Source of the DNA: Rhizobium sp. BK602
GTDB taxonomy: Bacteria; Pseudomonadota; Alphaproteobacteria; Rhizobiales; Rhizobiaceae
DNA length: 64,000 nucleotides
Direction: 5' to 3'
Assembly: GCF_014195095.1 (NCBI RefSeq)
Contig: NZ_JACIBC010000002.1
Coordinates: 930,001-994,000 of the forward strand
The first letter of the stretch is position 1; each line of letters starts with the position of its first letter. This document shows positions 34,964 through 45,169 of the stretch, one piece after another. The notes below the pieces were generated by a model. It was not told where the DNA came from. It searched no databases and worked only from the letters and a program-made list of their open reading frames with translations. The position numbers and the translations under genes are program-made.

Positions 34964-37632
34964 TCTGCACTCTTCTTTGCTGTCTTCGCCTTGGCGGCCG
35001 ATTTGGCCTTCGGCTTGGCGGTGGTCTTGGTCGTCTTGCTGGCTGCGGCCGCCGTCTTGCTTTTTGCTTTCGCGGGCGCCTTGGCGGTCTTGCCGCCGCC
35101 GGCTTTCCCCGCCTTCGCGGCGATCAGCACCAGCGCTTCCTCGACGGTGATCGCCTGCGGGTCCGTGCCCTTCGGCAGGGTGGCGTTGACCTTGCCCCAA
35201 TTGACATAGGGCCCGTATTTGCCGTCGCGAACGGTGATGGAGCCGCCGCCATCGGGATGCTCGCCGAGATCCTTCAGCGCCGCAGGCGTACCGCCGCGCC
35301 CGCCGCCGGCCGCCTTGCTCTGCTTTTCGGCAAGCACGGTAACGGCGCGGTTGAGCCCGACGGTAAAGACGTCTTCGACGCTTTCGAGGTTGGCATAGCT
35401 GCCGTCATGCAGCAGGAAGGGACCGTAGCGGCCGATGCCGGAGGAGATCATCTTGCCCGATTCCGGATGCTTGCCGATGTCGCGCGGCAGCGAGATCAGC
35501 GCCATGGCCTTCTCGTAGTCGATATCCTCGGGCTTCCAGCCCTTCGGCAGCGAGGCGCGCTTGGCTTCCTTGCCGTCGCCGCGCTGAATATAGGGTCCGA
35601 AACGGCCGGAGCGCAGCGTCAGCTCCTCGCCGGTCACCGGATCGGTGCCGAGCGCCTTCGGTTCGTTGAGCCCCGTGGATTCAGCTTCCGCGCCGCCTTC
35701 CGAGGAAAGCTGGCGGGTATAATTGCATTCCGGATAGTTCGAGCAGCCGATGAAGGCGCCGTATTTGCCGAGCTTCAGCGACAGGTTGCCAGTGCCGCAG
35801 ACCTGGCAGACGCGCGGATCGCTGCCGTCTTCGCGCTTGGGGAAGACCAGCGGTGCCAGTGCCTCGTTCAGCGCGTCGAGCACGTTGGTGACGCGCAGTT
35901 CCTTGGTGTCCTCGATCTGGGCGAAGAAGTCGCGCCAGAACTCGCGCAGCACGTCTTTCCAGTTCAATTCGCCGGCCGAGATGCGGTCGAGTTTCTCTTC
36001 CAGATCGGCGGTGAAATCGTATTCGACATATTTGGTGAAGAAGCTTTCAAGGAAGGCGGTGACAAGCCTGCCCTTGGCCTGCGGCACCAGCTTGCGCTTG
36101 TCGATCGTCACATAGTCGCGGTCGCGCAGCGTCGCCAGCGTCGCCGCATAGGTCGACGGCCGGCCGATGCCGAGCTCTTCCATCTTCTTGATCAGCGACG
36201 CTTCCGAATAACGCGGCGGCGGTTCGGTGAAATGCTGCGTCGAATTGATCTTCTGCTTGGCAAGATTTTCGCGCGCATTGATCTCCGGCAGGCGGCCATC
36301 CTCGTCGTCGGCATCGTCGCTCTGCTCGCCGTCTTCCTTCTGGTCGGTATAGGCGGCGATGAAGCCGTCGAAACGGATCACCGAGCCGACGGCGCGCAGG
36401 CCGGCCTTCTCGCCGGCATTGTCGGCGAGAATCTCGACCGTGGTGCGCTCGATCTCGGCCGAGGCCATCTGGCTGGCGATGCCGCGCTTCCAGATCAGGT
36501 CGTAAAGCTTGAGCTGGTCGGCATCGAGGAACTTGCGGACACGATCCGGCGTGCGGTCGAAATCGGTCGGGCGGATCGCTTCGTGTGCTTCCTGGGCGTT
36601 CTTGGCCTTGGTCGAGTAGAAGCGGGCCTTTTCCGGCAGGTAGCGATTGCCGAACTGGTCGGCGATGGCATGCCGGGCCGCCTCGATCGCTTCCGGCGCC
36701 ATCTGCACGCCGTCCGTTCGCATATAGGTGATGAGACCGACGGTCTCGCCGCCGATGTCGACGCCTTCATAGAGCTTCTGCGCCACCTGCATGGTGCGCG
36801 AGGCCGAGAAGCCGAGCTTGGAGGATGCGGCCTGCTGCAGGGTCGAGGTGGTGAAGGGCGGGCTCGGATTGCGCTTGACGGGCTTCGCCTCGACGCTGTC
36901 GACGACATAGGTCGCACCTTCCAGCAGCGCCTTCAGCTTGCCGGCCTCCTCGCCGTTGCCGATCGAACGCGGCTGCAGGCGCTTGCCGTTGGCGGCTACC
37001 AATCGGGCCTCGAATTCGTCACCGCGCGGCGTCTTCAGAATGGCCGAGAGGTTCCAGTATTCCTCGGAAATGAAGCGCTCGATCTCGGTTTCACGATCGC
37101 AGACAAGGCGCAGGGCCACCGACTGGACACGGCCGGCCGAACGGGCGCCGGGCAGCTTGCGCCAGAGAACCGGCGACAGGTTGAAGCCGACAAGATAGTC
37201 GAGGGCGCGGCGGGCGAGATAGGCGTCGACCAGCGGCACGTCGATGTCGCGCGGGTCGGCCATCGCATCGAGCACGGCCTTCTTGGTGATGGCGTTGAAG
37301 ACGACGCGCTTGACCGGCTTGCCATTGATGACGCGCTTCTTGTTGAGCAGGTCGAGCACATGCCAGGAAATGGCTTCGCCTTCGCGATCCGGGTCGGTCG
37401 CGAGAAACAGGCTGTCGGAGGATTTCACCGCGTCGGCGATGTCCTTGATGCGTTTCTGCGAGGCGCCATCGACTTCCCACAGCATCTCGAAGTCCTGATC
37501 GGGCAGGACCGAGCCGTCCTTGGCGGGCAGGTCTCGCACATGGCCGAAGGAAGCAAGAACCTTATATCCGGGTCCCAGATACTTGTTGATTGTCTTGGCC
37601 TTGGCAGGCGATTCCACCACTACAACGTTCAT
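34960..37632 (-). CDS. topA: DNA topoisomerase I
   Basis: Encodes 890 residues from ATG 37632 (MNVVVVESPAKAKTINKYLG); another ATG precedes it by one codon. It relaxes negative supercoils. The Toprim motif TDPDREGEAISWH, the active-site tyrosine in GLITYMRTDG (about residue 303), and one four-cysteine zinc element (CQVCGTG and CSNYPEC) are visible. Several C-terminal topoisomerase repeats (GRYGPFLLHDG, GKYGPYVNWGK) follow, then a Lys/Ala-rich tail typical of actinobacterial and alphaproteobacterial TopA. The leader contains a GCGCC/GGCGC hairpin at about 37658-37676. rnr overlaps its stop. Confidence 0.96.
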   Translation of the reverse strand: MNVVVVESPAKAKTINKYLGPGYKVLASFGHVRDLPAKDGSVLPDQDFEMLWEVDGASQKRIKDIADAVKSSDSLFLATDPDREGEAISWHVLDLLNKKRVINGKPVKRVVFNAITKKAVLDAMADPRDIDVPLVDAYLARRALDYLVGFNLSPVLWRKLPGARSAGRVQSVALRLVCDRETEIERFISEEYWNLSAILKTPRGDEFEARLVAANGKRLQPRSIGNGEEAGKLKALLEGATYVVDSVEAKPVKRNPSPPFTTSTLQQAASSKLGFSASRTMQVAQKLYEGVDIGGETVGLITYMRTDGVQMAPEAIEAARHAIADQFGNRYLPEKARFYSTKAKNAQEAHEAIRPTDFDRTPDRVRKFLDADQLKLYDLIWKRGIASQMASAEIERTTVEILADNAGEKAGLRAVGSVIRFDGFIAAYTDQKEDGEQSDDADDEDGRLPEINARENLAKQKINSTQHFTEPPPRYSEASLIKKMEELGIGRPSTYAATLATLRDRDYVTIDKRKLVPQAKGRLVTAFLESFFTKYVEYDFTADLEEKLDRISAGELNWKDVLREFWRDFFAQIEDTKELRVTNVLDALNEALAPLVFPKREDGSDPRVCQVCGTGNLSLKLGKYGAFIGCSNYPECNYTRQLSSEGGAEAESTGLNEPKALGTDPVTGEELTLRSGRFGPYIQRGDGKEAKRASLPKGWKPEDIDYEKAMALISLPRDIGKHPESGKMISSGIGRYGPFLLHDGSYANLESVEDVFTVGLNRAVTVLAEKQSKAAGGGRGGTPAALKDLGEHPDGGGSITVRDGKYGPYVNWGKVNATLPKGTDPQAITVEEALVLIAAKAGKAGGGKTAKAPAKAKSKTAAAASKTTKTTAKPKAKSAAKAKTAKKSAE

Positions 37633-37872
37633 CATAAATCTCTGAATAAGAGGTCGCGCCGGGAAAAGGCGCGGGAGAGACCGGGTATTTTCGCTCCCCG
37701 GCCTTCCGACATGGACAGGGAATTCGTCGCGGTCAAGAGGCGATGTCGATTTTTGCCATCGGCGCAATGCCGCGATCCCCGTCGGATGGCATCTGTGCTA
37801 CATCCCGAAGAAATGCTTGTCTATGCCTCGGACGGACGTGCAGCCATCATATCGGGATGCTGCGTCTTGTCT

Positions 37873-39024
37873 TCAATCCAGCATTGCGACCGACACCAGT
37901 CCGCCGGGATGCCGATGCAGCCGGCCGGCCATATCCAGCTCGAGAAGCACGGAATGAACAGCCGATACCGAGAGGCCAGTATGCCGGATAATGTCGTCGA
38001 TCTCCACCGGTGTCGGCCCGAGCGCGTCGACGATCTGATCGCGGTCGGTATCGTCGGGCGGCAGCGACAGTGTCTTGCCGCTCCTTTCGATGGGCGCCTC
38101 CGCAAGCTGCGGGCGGAAGAGGTCGGGTTCGGCAAGCGGCCGCAGCGCATCGACGATATCCTCCGGCTTGGTCACGATCATCGCGCCATCCTTCAGCAGG
38201 CCATTCGTGCCTTCGCAGCGCGGGTCGAGGGGCGAGCCGGGGACGGCAAAAACCAGCCGGCCGAATTCGCCGGCCAGGCGTGCGGTGATGAGCGAGCCGG
38301 AGCGCGTCGCGGCCTCGATGACCACGACACCGAGGGGGATGCCCGCGATCAGCCGGTTGCGGCGCGGGAAATCACGCGCTCGAGGCTCCCAGCCGAATGG
38401 CATCTCGCTGACGGCAAGGCCGTTGCCGTCCCAGATCTCGTTCAGGAGGCCGATATTCTCTGGCGGGTAGGGCTGGTCGAGGCCGCCGGCCATGGCGGCT
38501 ATGGTGCCGGTTTCCAGGCTGGCGCGGTGTGCGGCTGTGTCGATGCCGCGTGCCAGGCCCGAGATGACGGCATAGCCGGCCTTGCCGCAGGCGCGCGCGA
38601 TCATCGCCGCGAACTTGGCGCCGCTGATCGAGGCGTTGCGTGAGCCGACGATGCCGATGGCCGGCCGCGTGGCCATGGCGAGATTGCCCTTGACGGCCAG
38701 AAGCGGCGGCGCGCCGTCGATCTCGCGCAATGCCTGCGGATAATCCGGCTCGCCGATGCCGACGAACCGGCCGCCGAAACGATGCAGCGCCTCCAGCTCC
38801 CTCAGCGCATCCTGCTCGCTGGCAATACGGATTGCGCGCGTCGAGCCGCCGCGCTGCGACAGTTCTGGCAGCATGGCCAGGGCGGTTTCGGCCGAGCCGT
38901 AATGATTGATGAGGTCGCGGAAGGTGGTCGGGCCGACATTGTCGGAACGGATGAGCCTGAGCCAGGCGATCCTTTGTTTGTCGGTCAGCGCAATCCCGGT
39001 TCGTCCTGCGCTGCCCGTTGCCAT
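37873..39024 (-). CDS. dprA: DNA processing protein DprA/Smf
   Basis: Encodes 383 residues. An N-terminal SAM-like helical part (IAWLRLIRSDNVGPTTFRDLI) is followed by the Rossmann-like ssDNA-binding domain with GIVGSRNAS, SGLARGIDTAAHRASL and FPRRNRLIAGI. A C-terminal winged helix (VEIDDIIRHTGLSVSAVHSVLLELDM) completes it. DprA loads RecA on incoming single strands during transformation. Its ATG shares one base with the plsY stop (TAATG), so the two are coupled. Confidence 0.94.
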   Translation of the reverse strand: MATGSAGRTGIALTDKQRIAWLRLIRSDNVGPTTFRDLINHYGSAETALAMLPELSQRGGSTRAIRIASEQDALRELEALHRFGGRFVGIGEPDYPQALREIDGAPPLLAVKGNLAMATRPAIGIVGSRNASISGAKFAAMIARACGKAGYAVISGLARGIDTAAHRASLETGTIAAMAGGLDQPYPPENIGLLNEIWDGNGLAVSEMPFGWEPRARDFPRRNRLIAGIPLGVVVIEAATRSGSLITARLAGEFGRLVFAVPGSPLDPRCEGTNGLLKDGAMIVTKPEDIVDALRPLAEPDLFRPQLAEAPIERSGKTLSLPPDDTDRDQIVDALGPTPVEIDDIIRHTGLSVSAVHSVLLELDMAGRLHRHPGGLVSVAMLD

Positions 39025-39641
39025 TATCCCTTCGCTCCGATCTTGCTTTCCGTGCCGGCGGTCAGCCGCGCGATATTCGCCCTGTGCTTGTACCAGGAGA
39101 TGACGGTCATCACCGCCATGGCGGCGGCGATCTTGTCAGCGCCCAATATCCATAATGCAACCGGAATGACAAGTGTTGCAACCAATGCGGAAAGCGAGGA
39201 GTAGCGGGTCGTGAAGGCGATGACCAGCCAGACGATGGCGAAGATCAGCGCCATGAACGGCGCCAGACCGAGAAGGATGCCGAGATAGGTCGCGACCCCC
39301 TTGCCGCCCTTGAAGCCGATCCAAACCGGGAAGATATGGCCTAGAAAGGCGGCAAAGCCGGCCAGTATGCCGGCGTCCTCGCCGAAGAAATGCGAGACGA
39401 GCAGCACGGCGGCCGTGCCCTTCAAGGCGTCGAGCAAAAATGTCGCGCCCGCGAGCCCCTTGTTGCCGGTACGCAGAACATTGGTCGCGCCGATATTGCC
39501 CGAACCGATATTGCGGACATCGCCGAGCCCCGCCATGCGCGTCAGGACCAGACCGAAAGGGATGGAGCCAAGCAGATAGCCGATGACGGCTGCCGCGAGC
39601 GCGGTCTGCGGGGAGAGCTGCCAGGTCCAGAATTCAGCCAT
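39024..39641 (-). CDS. plsY: Glycerol-3-phosphate acyltransferase PlsY
   Basis: Encodes 205 residues from ATG 39641; a GTG directly before it is less likely. PlsY transfers the acyl group of acyl-phosphate to glycerol-3-phosphate at the inner membrane, the first step of phospholipid synthesis. The family motifs are visible in cytoplasmic loops: [27 protein letters not shown], and [18 protein letters not shown]. About five membrane helices. It stands 31 bases after pyrC' and overlaps dprA. Confidence 0.95.
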   Translation of the reverse strand: MAEFWTWQLSPQTALAAAVIGYLLGSIPFGLVLTRMAGLGDVRNIGSGNIGATNVLRTGNKGLAGATFLLDALKGTAAVLLVSHFFGEDAGILAGFAAFLGHIFPVWIGFKGGKGVATYLGILLGLAPFMALIFAIVWLVIAFTTRYSSLSALVATLVIPVALWILGADKIAAAMAVMTVISWYKHRANIARLTAGTESKIGAKG

Positions 39642-39672
39642 CACGTCTTCTTCCTATAGGCTTCAGCTTCGC

Positions 39673-40962
39673 TCAGAGACTATGAACCAGCCTGCCGGCG
39701 ACATAGGTCGCAACCGGCCGGCCGCTCATCCTTGCGTCTTCGAACGGTGTGTTCTTCGAGCGCGAAAGAAGCATGTCTTTGGCGACAAGCCAAGGCTCAT
39801 CGAGATCGATCAGCACGATATCCGCTTTTGCGCCCGGCTTCAGCGTCCCGGCATCGAGGCCGAAGATCTGCGCCGGCCGGGTCGACAGGGCATCGATCAG
39901 CCGCATCAGGCCGACCTGGCCGCTGTGATGGAGGCGAAGGGCCGCGGCAAGCAGCGTTTCGAGCCCGACGGCGCCGTCCTCCGCTTCGCCGAACGGCAGG
40001 CGCTTGGTGTCCACGTCCTGCGGGTCGTGCGACGAGACGATGATGTCGATGGTGCCATCCGCCAGCGCCTCGATCATGGCCGTGCGGTCATCCTCGGAAC
40101 GCAGCGGCGGATAGAGCTTGAAGAAGGTGCGGTATTCGCCGATGTCGTTTTCGTTCAGCGCCAGATTGTTGATCGAGATGCCGCAGGTGACCTTGGCGCC
40201 GCGCGAGCGGGCGAGACGGATGGCTTCGGCCGATTCCGGCACCGAAATCATCGCCGCGTGATAGTGGCTGCGCGTCAGCGCCGCGATCCTGAGATCCCGC
40301 TCGAGCGGAATGAGCTCGGCCTCCTTCGGAATGCCGGCAAGCCCGAGCCAGCTTGCAAGCAGCCCCTCATGCATGACGCCGTTGGCGCCGAGATATTTGT
40401 CGCGGGTCTCGCAGGAGACGACGGCGCCGAATTCGCGCGCATAGGTCATGATGCGGCGCAGGACCTGCGTGTCATGGACGCCGGAATGCGCGTCGGTGAA
40501 GACGACGGCGCCGGCCTCGCGCAGAAGGCCGATTTCGGTCATTTCCTCGCCGGCGAGCCCCTTGGTGAGGGCGGCGGCGGGATAGACATTGACGACGGCG
40601 GTGTCGCGGGCCGTCTTCCGCACGAATTCGACCAGTGCGATGTCGTCGATGACCGGATCGGTGTCCGGCATCATGATGAAAGAGGTGACGCCGCCAGCCG
40701 CCGCCGCGCGGCTCGCCGAGGCGATGGTCTCGCGATGCTCGCCGCCCGGTTCGCCGACATGCACGCGGGCATCGACAAGGCCGGGAGCGGCGACGAGGCC
40801 GGTGCAATCGCGCACGTCGGCCCCCTTCGGCGCGGTCTGCCCCGTCGCATCCTTGCCGGCGGCGACAATGATACCGTTTTCGACGATGATCGTGCCGACT
40901 TCATCGAGATTGCGCGAGGGGTCGATGATGCGGACATTCCGGAGGACGATCGAGTTGCTCAT
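39673..40962 (-). CDS. pyrC: Dihydroorotase-like protein, probably catalytically inactive (PyrC')
   Basis: Encodes 429 residues of the class I dihydroorotase fold, with an ATG overlapping the pyrB stop (ATGA). The metal-binding residues are largely replaced: the HxH of strand 1 is Arg 66-Val-His 68 ([10 protein letters not shown]), the histidine before AED is Ser 183 (VVSCETRD), the histidine of the HxxHxS segment is Met 238 (YHAAMIS), and the catalytic Asp of TDHAPH is Ser 311 (SSHDPQ). Pseudo-dihydroorotases of this kind are known to form a structural complex with PyrB in Pseudomonas. A functional dihydroorotase must be encoded elsewhere. Confidence 0.88.
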   Translation of the reverse strand: MSNSIVLRNVRIIDPSRNLDEVGTIIVENGIIVAAGKDATGQTAPKGADVRDCTGLVAAPGLVDARVHVGEPGGEHRETIASASRAAAAGGVTSFIMMPDTDPVIDDIALVEFVRKTARDTAVVNVYPAAALTKGLAGEEMTEIGLLREAGAVVFTDAHSGVHDTQVLRRIMTYAREFGAVVSCETRDKYLGANGVMHEGLLASWLGLAGIPKEAELIPLERDLRIAALTRSHYHAAMISVPESAEAIRLARSRGAKVTCGISINNLALNENDIGEYRTFFKLYPPLRSEDDRTAMIEALADGTIDIIVSSHDPQDVDTKRLPFGEAEDGAVGLETLLAAALRLHHSGQVGLMRLIDALSTRPAQIFGLDAGTLKPGAKADIVLIDLDEPWLVAKDMLLSRSKNTPFEDARMSGRPVATYVAGRLVHSL

Positions 40963-41915
40963 GCGCCAGCTCCCTCGGTGCGCGGTCCCTGGTTCTGCGA
41001 GATCAGCAGCGCCTCCATGACGGCCATGCGCACGGCAACGCCCATTTCCACCTGTTCGGCGATGACGCTTTGCGGGCCGTCGGCCACTTCGGAGGCGATT
41101 TCGACGCCGCGGTTCATCGGGCCGGGATGCATGACGAGCGCATCCTCCTTGGCTGCCTTCAGGGTCTCGGCGTCGAGCCCGTAGAAGCGATAATATTCGC
41201 GCACCGACGGAACGAAGGCACCCGACATGCGCTCGCGCTGCAGCCGCAGCATCATCACCACATCGGCGTCCTTCAGCCCTTCCTTCATCGAGTGGAAGAC
41301 CTCGACGCCCATGTCGGCAATGCCGGCGGGCAGCAGCGTGGCGGGCGCGACGACGCGGACGCGCGCGCCCATGGCATTCAACAGCAGGATGTTGGAGCGG
41401 GCGACGCGCGAATGCAGCACGTCGCCACAGATCGCCACGATGATGCGCGACAGCTTGCCCTTGGCGCGGCGGATGGTCAGCGCGTCGAGCAGCGCCTGGG
41501 TCGGATGCTCGTGCTGGCCGTCGCCGGCGTTGACGACGGAGCAGGAGACCTTCTGCGCCAGTAGCGCGGCCGCGCCGGCGCTGGAATGGCGGATGACGAG
41601 GACGTCGGGGCGCATGGCATTGAGCGTCATCGCCGTATCGATCAGCGTCTCGCCCTTTTTCACCGAGGAATTGCCGACCGACATGTTCATCACGTCGGCG
41701 CCGAGGCGTTTGCCGGCCAGTTCGAAGGAGGATTGGGTGCGGGTCGAGGCTTCGAAAAACAGATTGATCTGTGTCAATCCACGCAGCGTCGAAGTCTTCT
41801 TTTCGCGCTGGCGGCTGATCTTGACCGCCTCGTCGGCCTTGTCGAGAAGATAGGTGATATCTTGTTCGGTGAGGCCCTTGATGCCGATGAGATGGCGGTG
41901 GGGAAAGAAGACCAT
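40959..41915 (-). CDS. pyrB: Aspartate carbamoyltransferase catalytic subunit
   Basis: Encodes 318 residues. It condenses carbamoyl phosphate with aspartate in pyrimidine synthesis. The carbamoyl-phosphate loop STRT lies at residues 57-60, and HPTQALLD and HPGPMNRG are the other active-site segments. No regulatory chain gene (pyrI) is nearby; instead the gene is translationally coupled to the pseudo-dihydroorotase, matching the Pseudomonas-type dodecameric enzyme. Confidence 0.96.
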   Translation of the reverse strand: MVFFPHRHLIGIKGLTEQDITYLLDKADEAVKISRQREKKTSTLRGLTQINLFFEASTRTQSSFELAGKRLGADVMNMSVGNSSVKKGETLIDTAMTLNAMRPDVLVIRHSSAGAAALLAQKVSCSVVNAGDGQHEHPTQALLDALTIRRAKGKLSRIIVAICGDVLHSRVARSNILLLNAMGARVRVVAPATLLPAGIADMGVEVFHSMKEGLKDADVVMMLRLQRERMSGAFVPSVREYYRFYGLDAETLKAAKEDALVMHPGPMNRGVEIASEVADGPQSVIAEQVEMGVAVRMAVMEALLISQNQGPRTEGAGA

Positions 41916-42098
41916 GAACCTGCCCTCTGGATTTCGTCAGGCGGTCTATAAAGAGGGAGCGCCTCAGGGGCAAGCGCGGGCTTTGGATAAGCTCGTTTGT
42001 TCCCCATGCAATTTGATCGGAATCCCGCTACATCGCTAATTTCGGAAGACGAAAACTTCCGGTTTCCTTTTGCAATCTTCTTGCTCTACAAGCGCAAT

Positions 42099-43757
42099 AT
42101 GACCCAATCGACCCGGACTGACGATACATTTGCAGACTTGAATCAACCGAGCCTCTGGTCCGGCATCAACGCCTATCGTTCCGATCCGCTGATCGTCGAC
42201 CTGACCTCGGGCCTGCCGCGCTCGACGCGCGAGGACCTGGAACAGCTCGGCCGCTATGTCACCTCGCACGAGGCGCAGGAACTGGCCCGCATGGCCAATC
42301 AGGGCGTGCCGCAATTGCGCACCCATGGCCCGCGCGGCGAGAGGCTGGATGTGGTCGAATTCCATCCGGCCTGGCATGCGCTGATGCGCCGCTCGATGGC
42401 GGCGGGCCTGCATTCGTCGATCTGGGATGCCCAGGCCGATCCGGAAGCGAAGGGCCAGTCGCACAAGGTCCGCGCCGCGCGTTTCTATCTGACGGCGCAG
42501 CTCGAATGCGGTCATCTCTGCCCGCTGACCATGACCAGCGCTTCCGTCGCCGCGATGATGGCATCTCCGGCAGTGCAGAAGGATTGGGCGCCGAAGATCC
42601 TGTCGCGCAAATATGATTCGTCCAACAAGCCCGCCATGCAGAAGTCCGCCGTCACCATCGGCATGGGCATGACGGAAAAGCAGGGCGGCACGGATGTGCG
42701 CGCCAACAGGACGACGGCCGACAAGGTCAGCGAAGGCATCTACCGGCTCTCGGGCCACAAATGGTTCATGTCGGCGCCGATGAGCGACGCCTTCATCATG
42801 CTGGCGCAGACCAAGGACGGCATGGGCTGCTTCCTTGTGCCGCGGCTGCTGGAGGATGGCTCCGCCAACGGCCTGCAGTTCCAGCGGTTGAAGGACAAGC
42901 TCGGCAATCGCTCGAACGCCTCTTCCGAAGTCGAATTCAGCGATACGTTCGGTTTCCTGCTCGGTGCGCCGGATGGTGGCATCCGCACCATTCTCGACAT
43001 GGTGACCTTGACGCGCCTCGATTGCGCCCTGGCATCCGCCGGCATCATGCGTGCCTCGCTCGCCGAAGCCGTGCACCATGCGCGCGGCCGCAGCGTCTTC
43101 GGCAAGATGCTGGTCCAGCAGCCGATCATGACGCGCGTGCTCGCCGACATGGCGCTGGATGTGGCTGCCGCGACCGCGCTCGCCTTCCGCCTGGCGGAGT
43201 CCTTCGACAAGGCGAGCAGCAGCAGCGAAGATGCGGCTTACGCCCGCGTCATGACGCCGGTCGCGAAATACTGGTGCTGCAAGATCGCGCCGGCGCTGAT
43301 CTACGAGGCAATGGAATGCATCGGCGGCAGCGGCTATATCGAGGAGCGCCCGATTGCCCGCCACTACCGCGAAGCGCCGGTTAACGCCATCTGGGAAGGC
43401 TCCGGCAACGTCATGGCGCTCGATGTCCTGCGCGTCCTGAACCGGGGCAGGGATCTCTTCGAAACCGTCTTTGCCGGTCTTGCCCGCGATCTCGGCCCGG
43501 CCGGCAAGAAGACCATCGACGTGCTGCGCGCCGCCATGGCGCTTTGCGAGCAGGATGAAGGCGCCGCTCGCCTCCTGATCGAACAGATGGCGCTTGCCGC
43601 CGGTGCTGCCGAACTCTATCGGCTCGGCGCCGGCAAGATCGCCGATGCCTTCATCGAGACCCGCCTGGCCGGCGGCTGGCGCTCGACCTATGGCATGCTC
43701 GATTCGCGTTTCGATGCGAGTTACATCGTCGACCTGCTGTATCCGCCGGCGACTTGA
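42099..43757 (+). CDS. Acyl-CoA dehydrogenase, AidB-like
   Basis: Encodes 552 residues from ATG 42099. The order matches the AidB subgroup: a long N-terminal segment (LNQPSLWSGINAYRSDPLI), the middle beta domain with GMGMTEKQGGTDVRANRT, the C-terminal helical domain with CIGGSGYIEE, and WEGSGNVMALDVLRVL. AidB-type proteins bind FAD and are linked to alkylation stress in E. coli, where adaptive-response control is known. No Ada-type control site was recognised here. The gene is monocistronic; the ribosome site is weak. Confidence 0.88.
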   Translation: MTQSTRTDDTFADLNQPSLWSGINAYRSDPLIVDLTSGLPRSTREDLEQLGRYVTSHEAQELARMANQGVPQLRTHGPRGERLDVVEFHPAWHALMRRSMAAGLHSSIWDAQADPEAKGQSHKVRAARFYLTAQLECGHLCPLTMTSASVAAMMASPAVQKDWAPKILSRKYDSSNKPAMQKSAVTIGMGMTEKQGGTDVRANRTTADKVSEGIYRLSGHKWFMSAPMSDAFIMLAQTKDGMGCFLVPRLLEDGSANGLQFQRLKDKLGNRSNASSEVEFSDTFGFLLGAPDGGIRTILDMVTLTRLDCALASAGIMRASLAEAVHHARGRSVFGKMLVQQPIMTRVLADMALDVAAATALAFRLAESFDKASSSSEDAAYARVMTPVAKYWCCKIAPALIYEAMECIGGSGYIEERPIARHYREAPVNAIWEGSGNVMALDVLRVLNRGRDLFETVFAGLARDLGPAGKKTIDVLRAAMALCEQDEGAARLLIEQMALAAGAAELYRLGAGKIADAFIETRLAGGWRSTYGMLDSRFDASYIVDLLYPPAT

Positions 43758-43772
43758 ATGTTGCGCGCTGAT

Positions 43773-44171
43773 TTATAGGGCGAGTTGTAGACCGAGATGT
43801 TCGGCCATTGGATCGAAATCTCGGTCATCATGGAGAAGGAGATGGTCTTCTTCGATGCAAAACGTGCCGATGATGACATCTATGGTTTTGCGCACCGTAA
43901 TTCCGCGTTTGCGTAAGGTACGGTAGTTGCGGGCAGCCTTGACGGCAAGCGCGTCGTTCAGCATCGGTCGGATAGTGAATTGGCGGAGGTTTCGCTCGAT
44001 TAACGCAGCATGATGCTCATTGCGGGCGCCCTGAAGAATCTCGACGAGAATTAAATCGCCTACGAGAATATTCGGAGGCCCTGCTGCAATCAGGCTTCGC
44101 AAGCGGTCGACGGCTTTCGCCTCTGTTTCGCGCAGCAGCGCAATCCATACTGAACTATCGACAACGATCAC
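43773..44171 (-). CDS. vapC: VapC-type PIN-domain toxin
   Basis: Encodes 132 residues from a GTG that overlaps the vapB stop (GTGA). The PIN-domain acidic set is visible: Asp 5 (IVVDSSVWI), Glu 44 (LILVEILQG), an Asp in TIDVIIG near residue 98 and the terminal DDRDFD. VapC toxins are RNases that cut tRNA or rRNA. The pair with vapB is compact and intact. Confidence 0.93.
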   Translation of the reverse strand: MIVVDSSVWIALLRETEAKAVDRLRSLIAAGPPNILVGDLILVEILQGARNEHHAALIERNLRQFTIRPMLNDALAVKAARNYRTLRKRGITVRKTIDVIIGTFCIEEDHLLLHDDRDFDPMAEHLGLQLAL

Positions 44172-44380
44172 GCCTGTCGATCTCTGCGCATTTCTTCCAG
44201 ATCACCGTCCCAGCCGAGCCCGGAGAGATCCTCGATGGCTTGTTTCTGGCGATGCCAGCGGACGACGCTCCGCAGTGCTTCTTCGACCGTCGCCTTTTTC
44301 GTCGACTGTCCCATCGCAGCCATCGCTTCTGCGATCAATACGTCATCGATTTCGATATTTGTTCGCATTGCCAATCTCAT
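44168..44380 (-). CDS. vapB: VapB-type antitoxin
   Basis: Encodes 70 residues. MRTNIEIDDVLIAEAM is a ribbon-helix-helix DNA-binding start, and the C-terminal part (IEDLSGLGWDGDLEEMRRDR) would wrap the toxin. The ATG at 44380 has AGGA at good spacing; an internal ATG at 44368 is less likely. It should autoregulate from the dyad just upstream. Confidence 0.92.
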   Translation of the reverse strand: MRLAMRTNIEIDDVLIAEAMAAMGQSTKKATVEEALRSVVRWHRQKQAIEDLSGLGWDGDLEEMRRDRQA

Positions 44381-44406
44381 GTGTATCCTGTTAGAAAATT
44401 ATACAC
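44381..44406. promoter_or_regulatory. Probable VapBC operator
   Basis: GTGTAT (44381-44386) and ATACAC (44401-44406) form an inverted repeat with a 14-base AT-rich centre directly before the vapB ATG, the standard position for antitoxin autoregulation. Confidence 0.6.
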
Positions 44407-44452
44407 ACCGGTCCAGGCGATGTAAAATGCGAAAGCAGCCATTGAGGTTTCC

Positions 44453-45070
44453 ATGATCACCCTCCGCCCCGTCCAACCCGATGATATCGACCAGCTCTAT
44501 GTGATCTCTCTCGTCACCGGCGACGCCGGCAAGGATGCCACGGCGCTTCATCGCGACGGGCGGATGATCGGGCATATTTATTCGGTGCCCTATGCCGTTC
44601 TCAGCCCAGAGACCGTCTTCGTTGCCGAAGACGGGGAGGGCGTGTGCGGCTATATCGCCGGCGTCTTCGATACGGTTGCCTTCGAGGGGCGGCTGGAGCG
44701 CGAATGGTGGCCGCAGCTGCGCGAGCGCTATCCGGCGCCATCGGGTGATCCCTCGGCATGGACTGCGGATGAGCAGCGCAGCTTCGCGATCCATCATCCG
44801 AAGCGCGTGCCGGCTTTCCTGACCGATCCGTTTCCGGCGCATATCCACATGAACCTGCTGTCGCGCACGCGGGGGAAGGGCATCGGCAGCGCGCTTCTTT
44901 CGAAATGGCTGTTAAACGCCCGCGACAACGGGGTCAAGGGCGTCCATCTTGGTGCGAGTGCCGGCAATCATAGTGGGATTCGATTCTGGGCGTCGCGCGG
45001 GTTTGCCGAGGTGGAACTGCCGCCGGAATTGGCCTCTCCGAGCACCGTCTGGTTCGGCCAATATCTCTAA
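44453..45070 (+). CDS. GNAT family N-acetyltransferase
   Basis: Encodes 205 residues. The N-terminus ITLRPVQPDDIDQLYVIS and the acetyl-CoA loop RTRGKGIGSALLSKWL, followed by VHLGASAGNHSGIRFWASRGF, are typical GNAT. The middle (GHIYSVPYAVLSP, FVAEDGEGVCGYI) resembles acetyltransferases related to bacterial homologues of the eukaryotic O-GlcNAcase C-terminal domain, but this is only an impression. Monocistronic, divergent from vapBC. Confidence 0.85.
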   Translation: MITLRPVQPDDIDQLYVISLVTGDAGKDATALHRDGRMIGHIYSVPYAVLSPETVFVAEDGEGVCGYIAGVFDTVAFEGRLEREWWPQLRERYPAPSGDPSAWTADEQRSFAIHHPKRVPAFLTDPFPAHIHMNLLSRTRGKGIGSALLSKWLLNARDNGVKGVHLGASAGNHSGIRFWASRGFAEVELPPELASPSTVWFGQYL

Positions 45071-45169
45071 TCTGTGGATTCCACCGCTCGCAGGACTTCA
45101 AGGCCCATTGTGTCATTGTTCGCACAAGGCCCGCTTGCTACTCACCGGCTGGTGACAGATTGGAGCCGA

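Noticed and set aside
31976..38643. Very long plus-strand frames opposite rnr and topA
   Set aside because: They are antisense shadows caused by high third-position GC in the true minus-strand genes.
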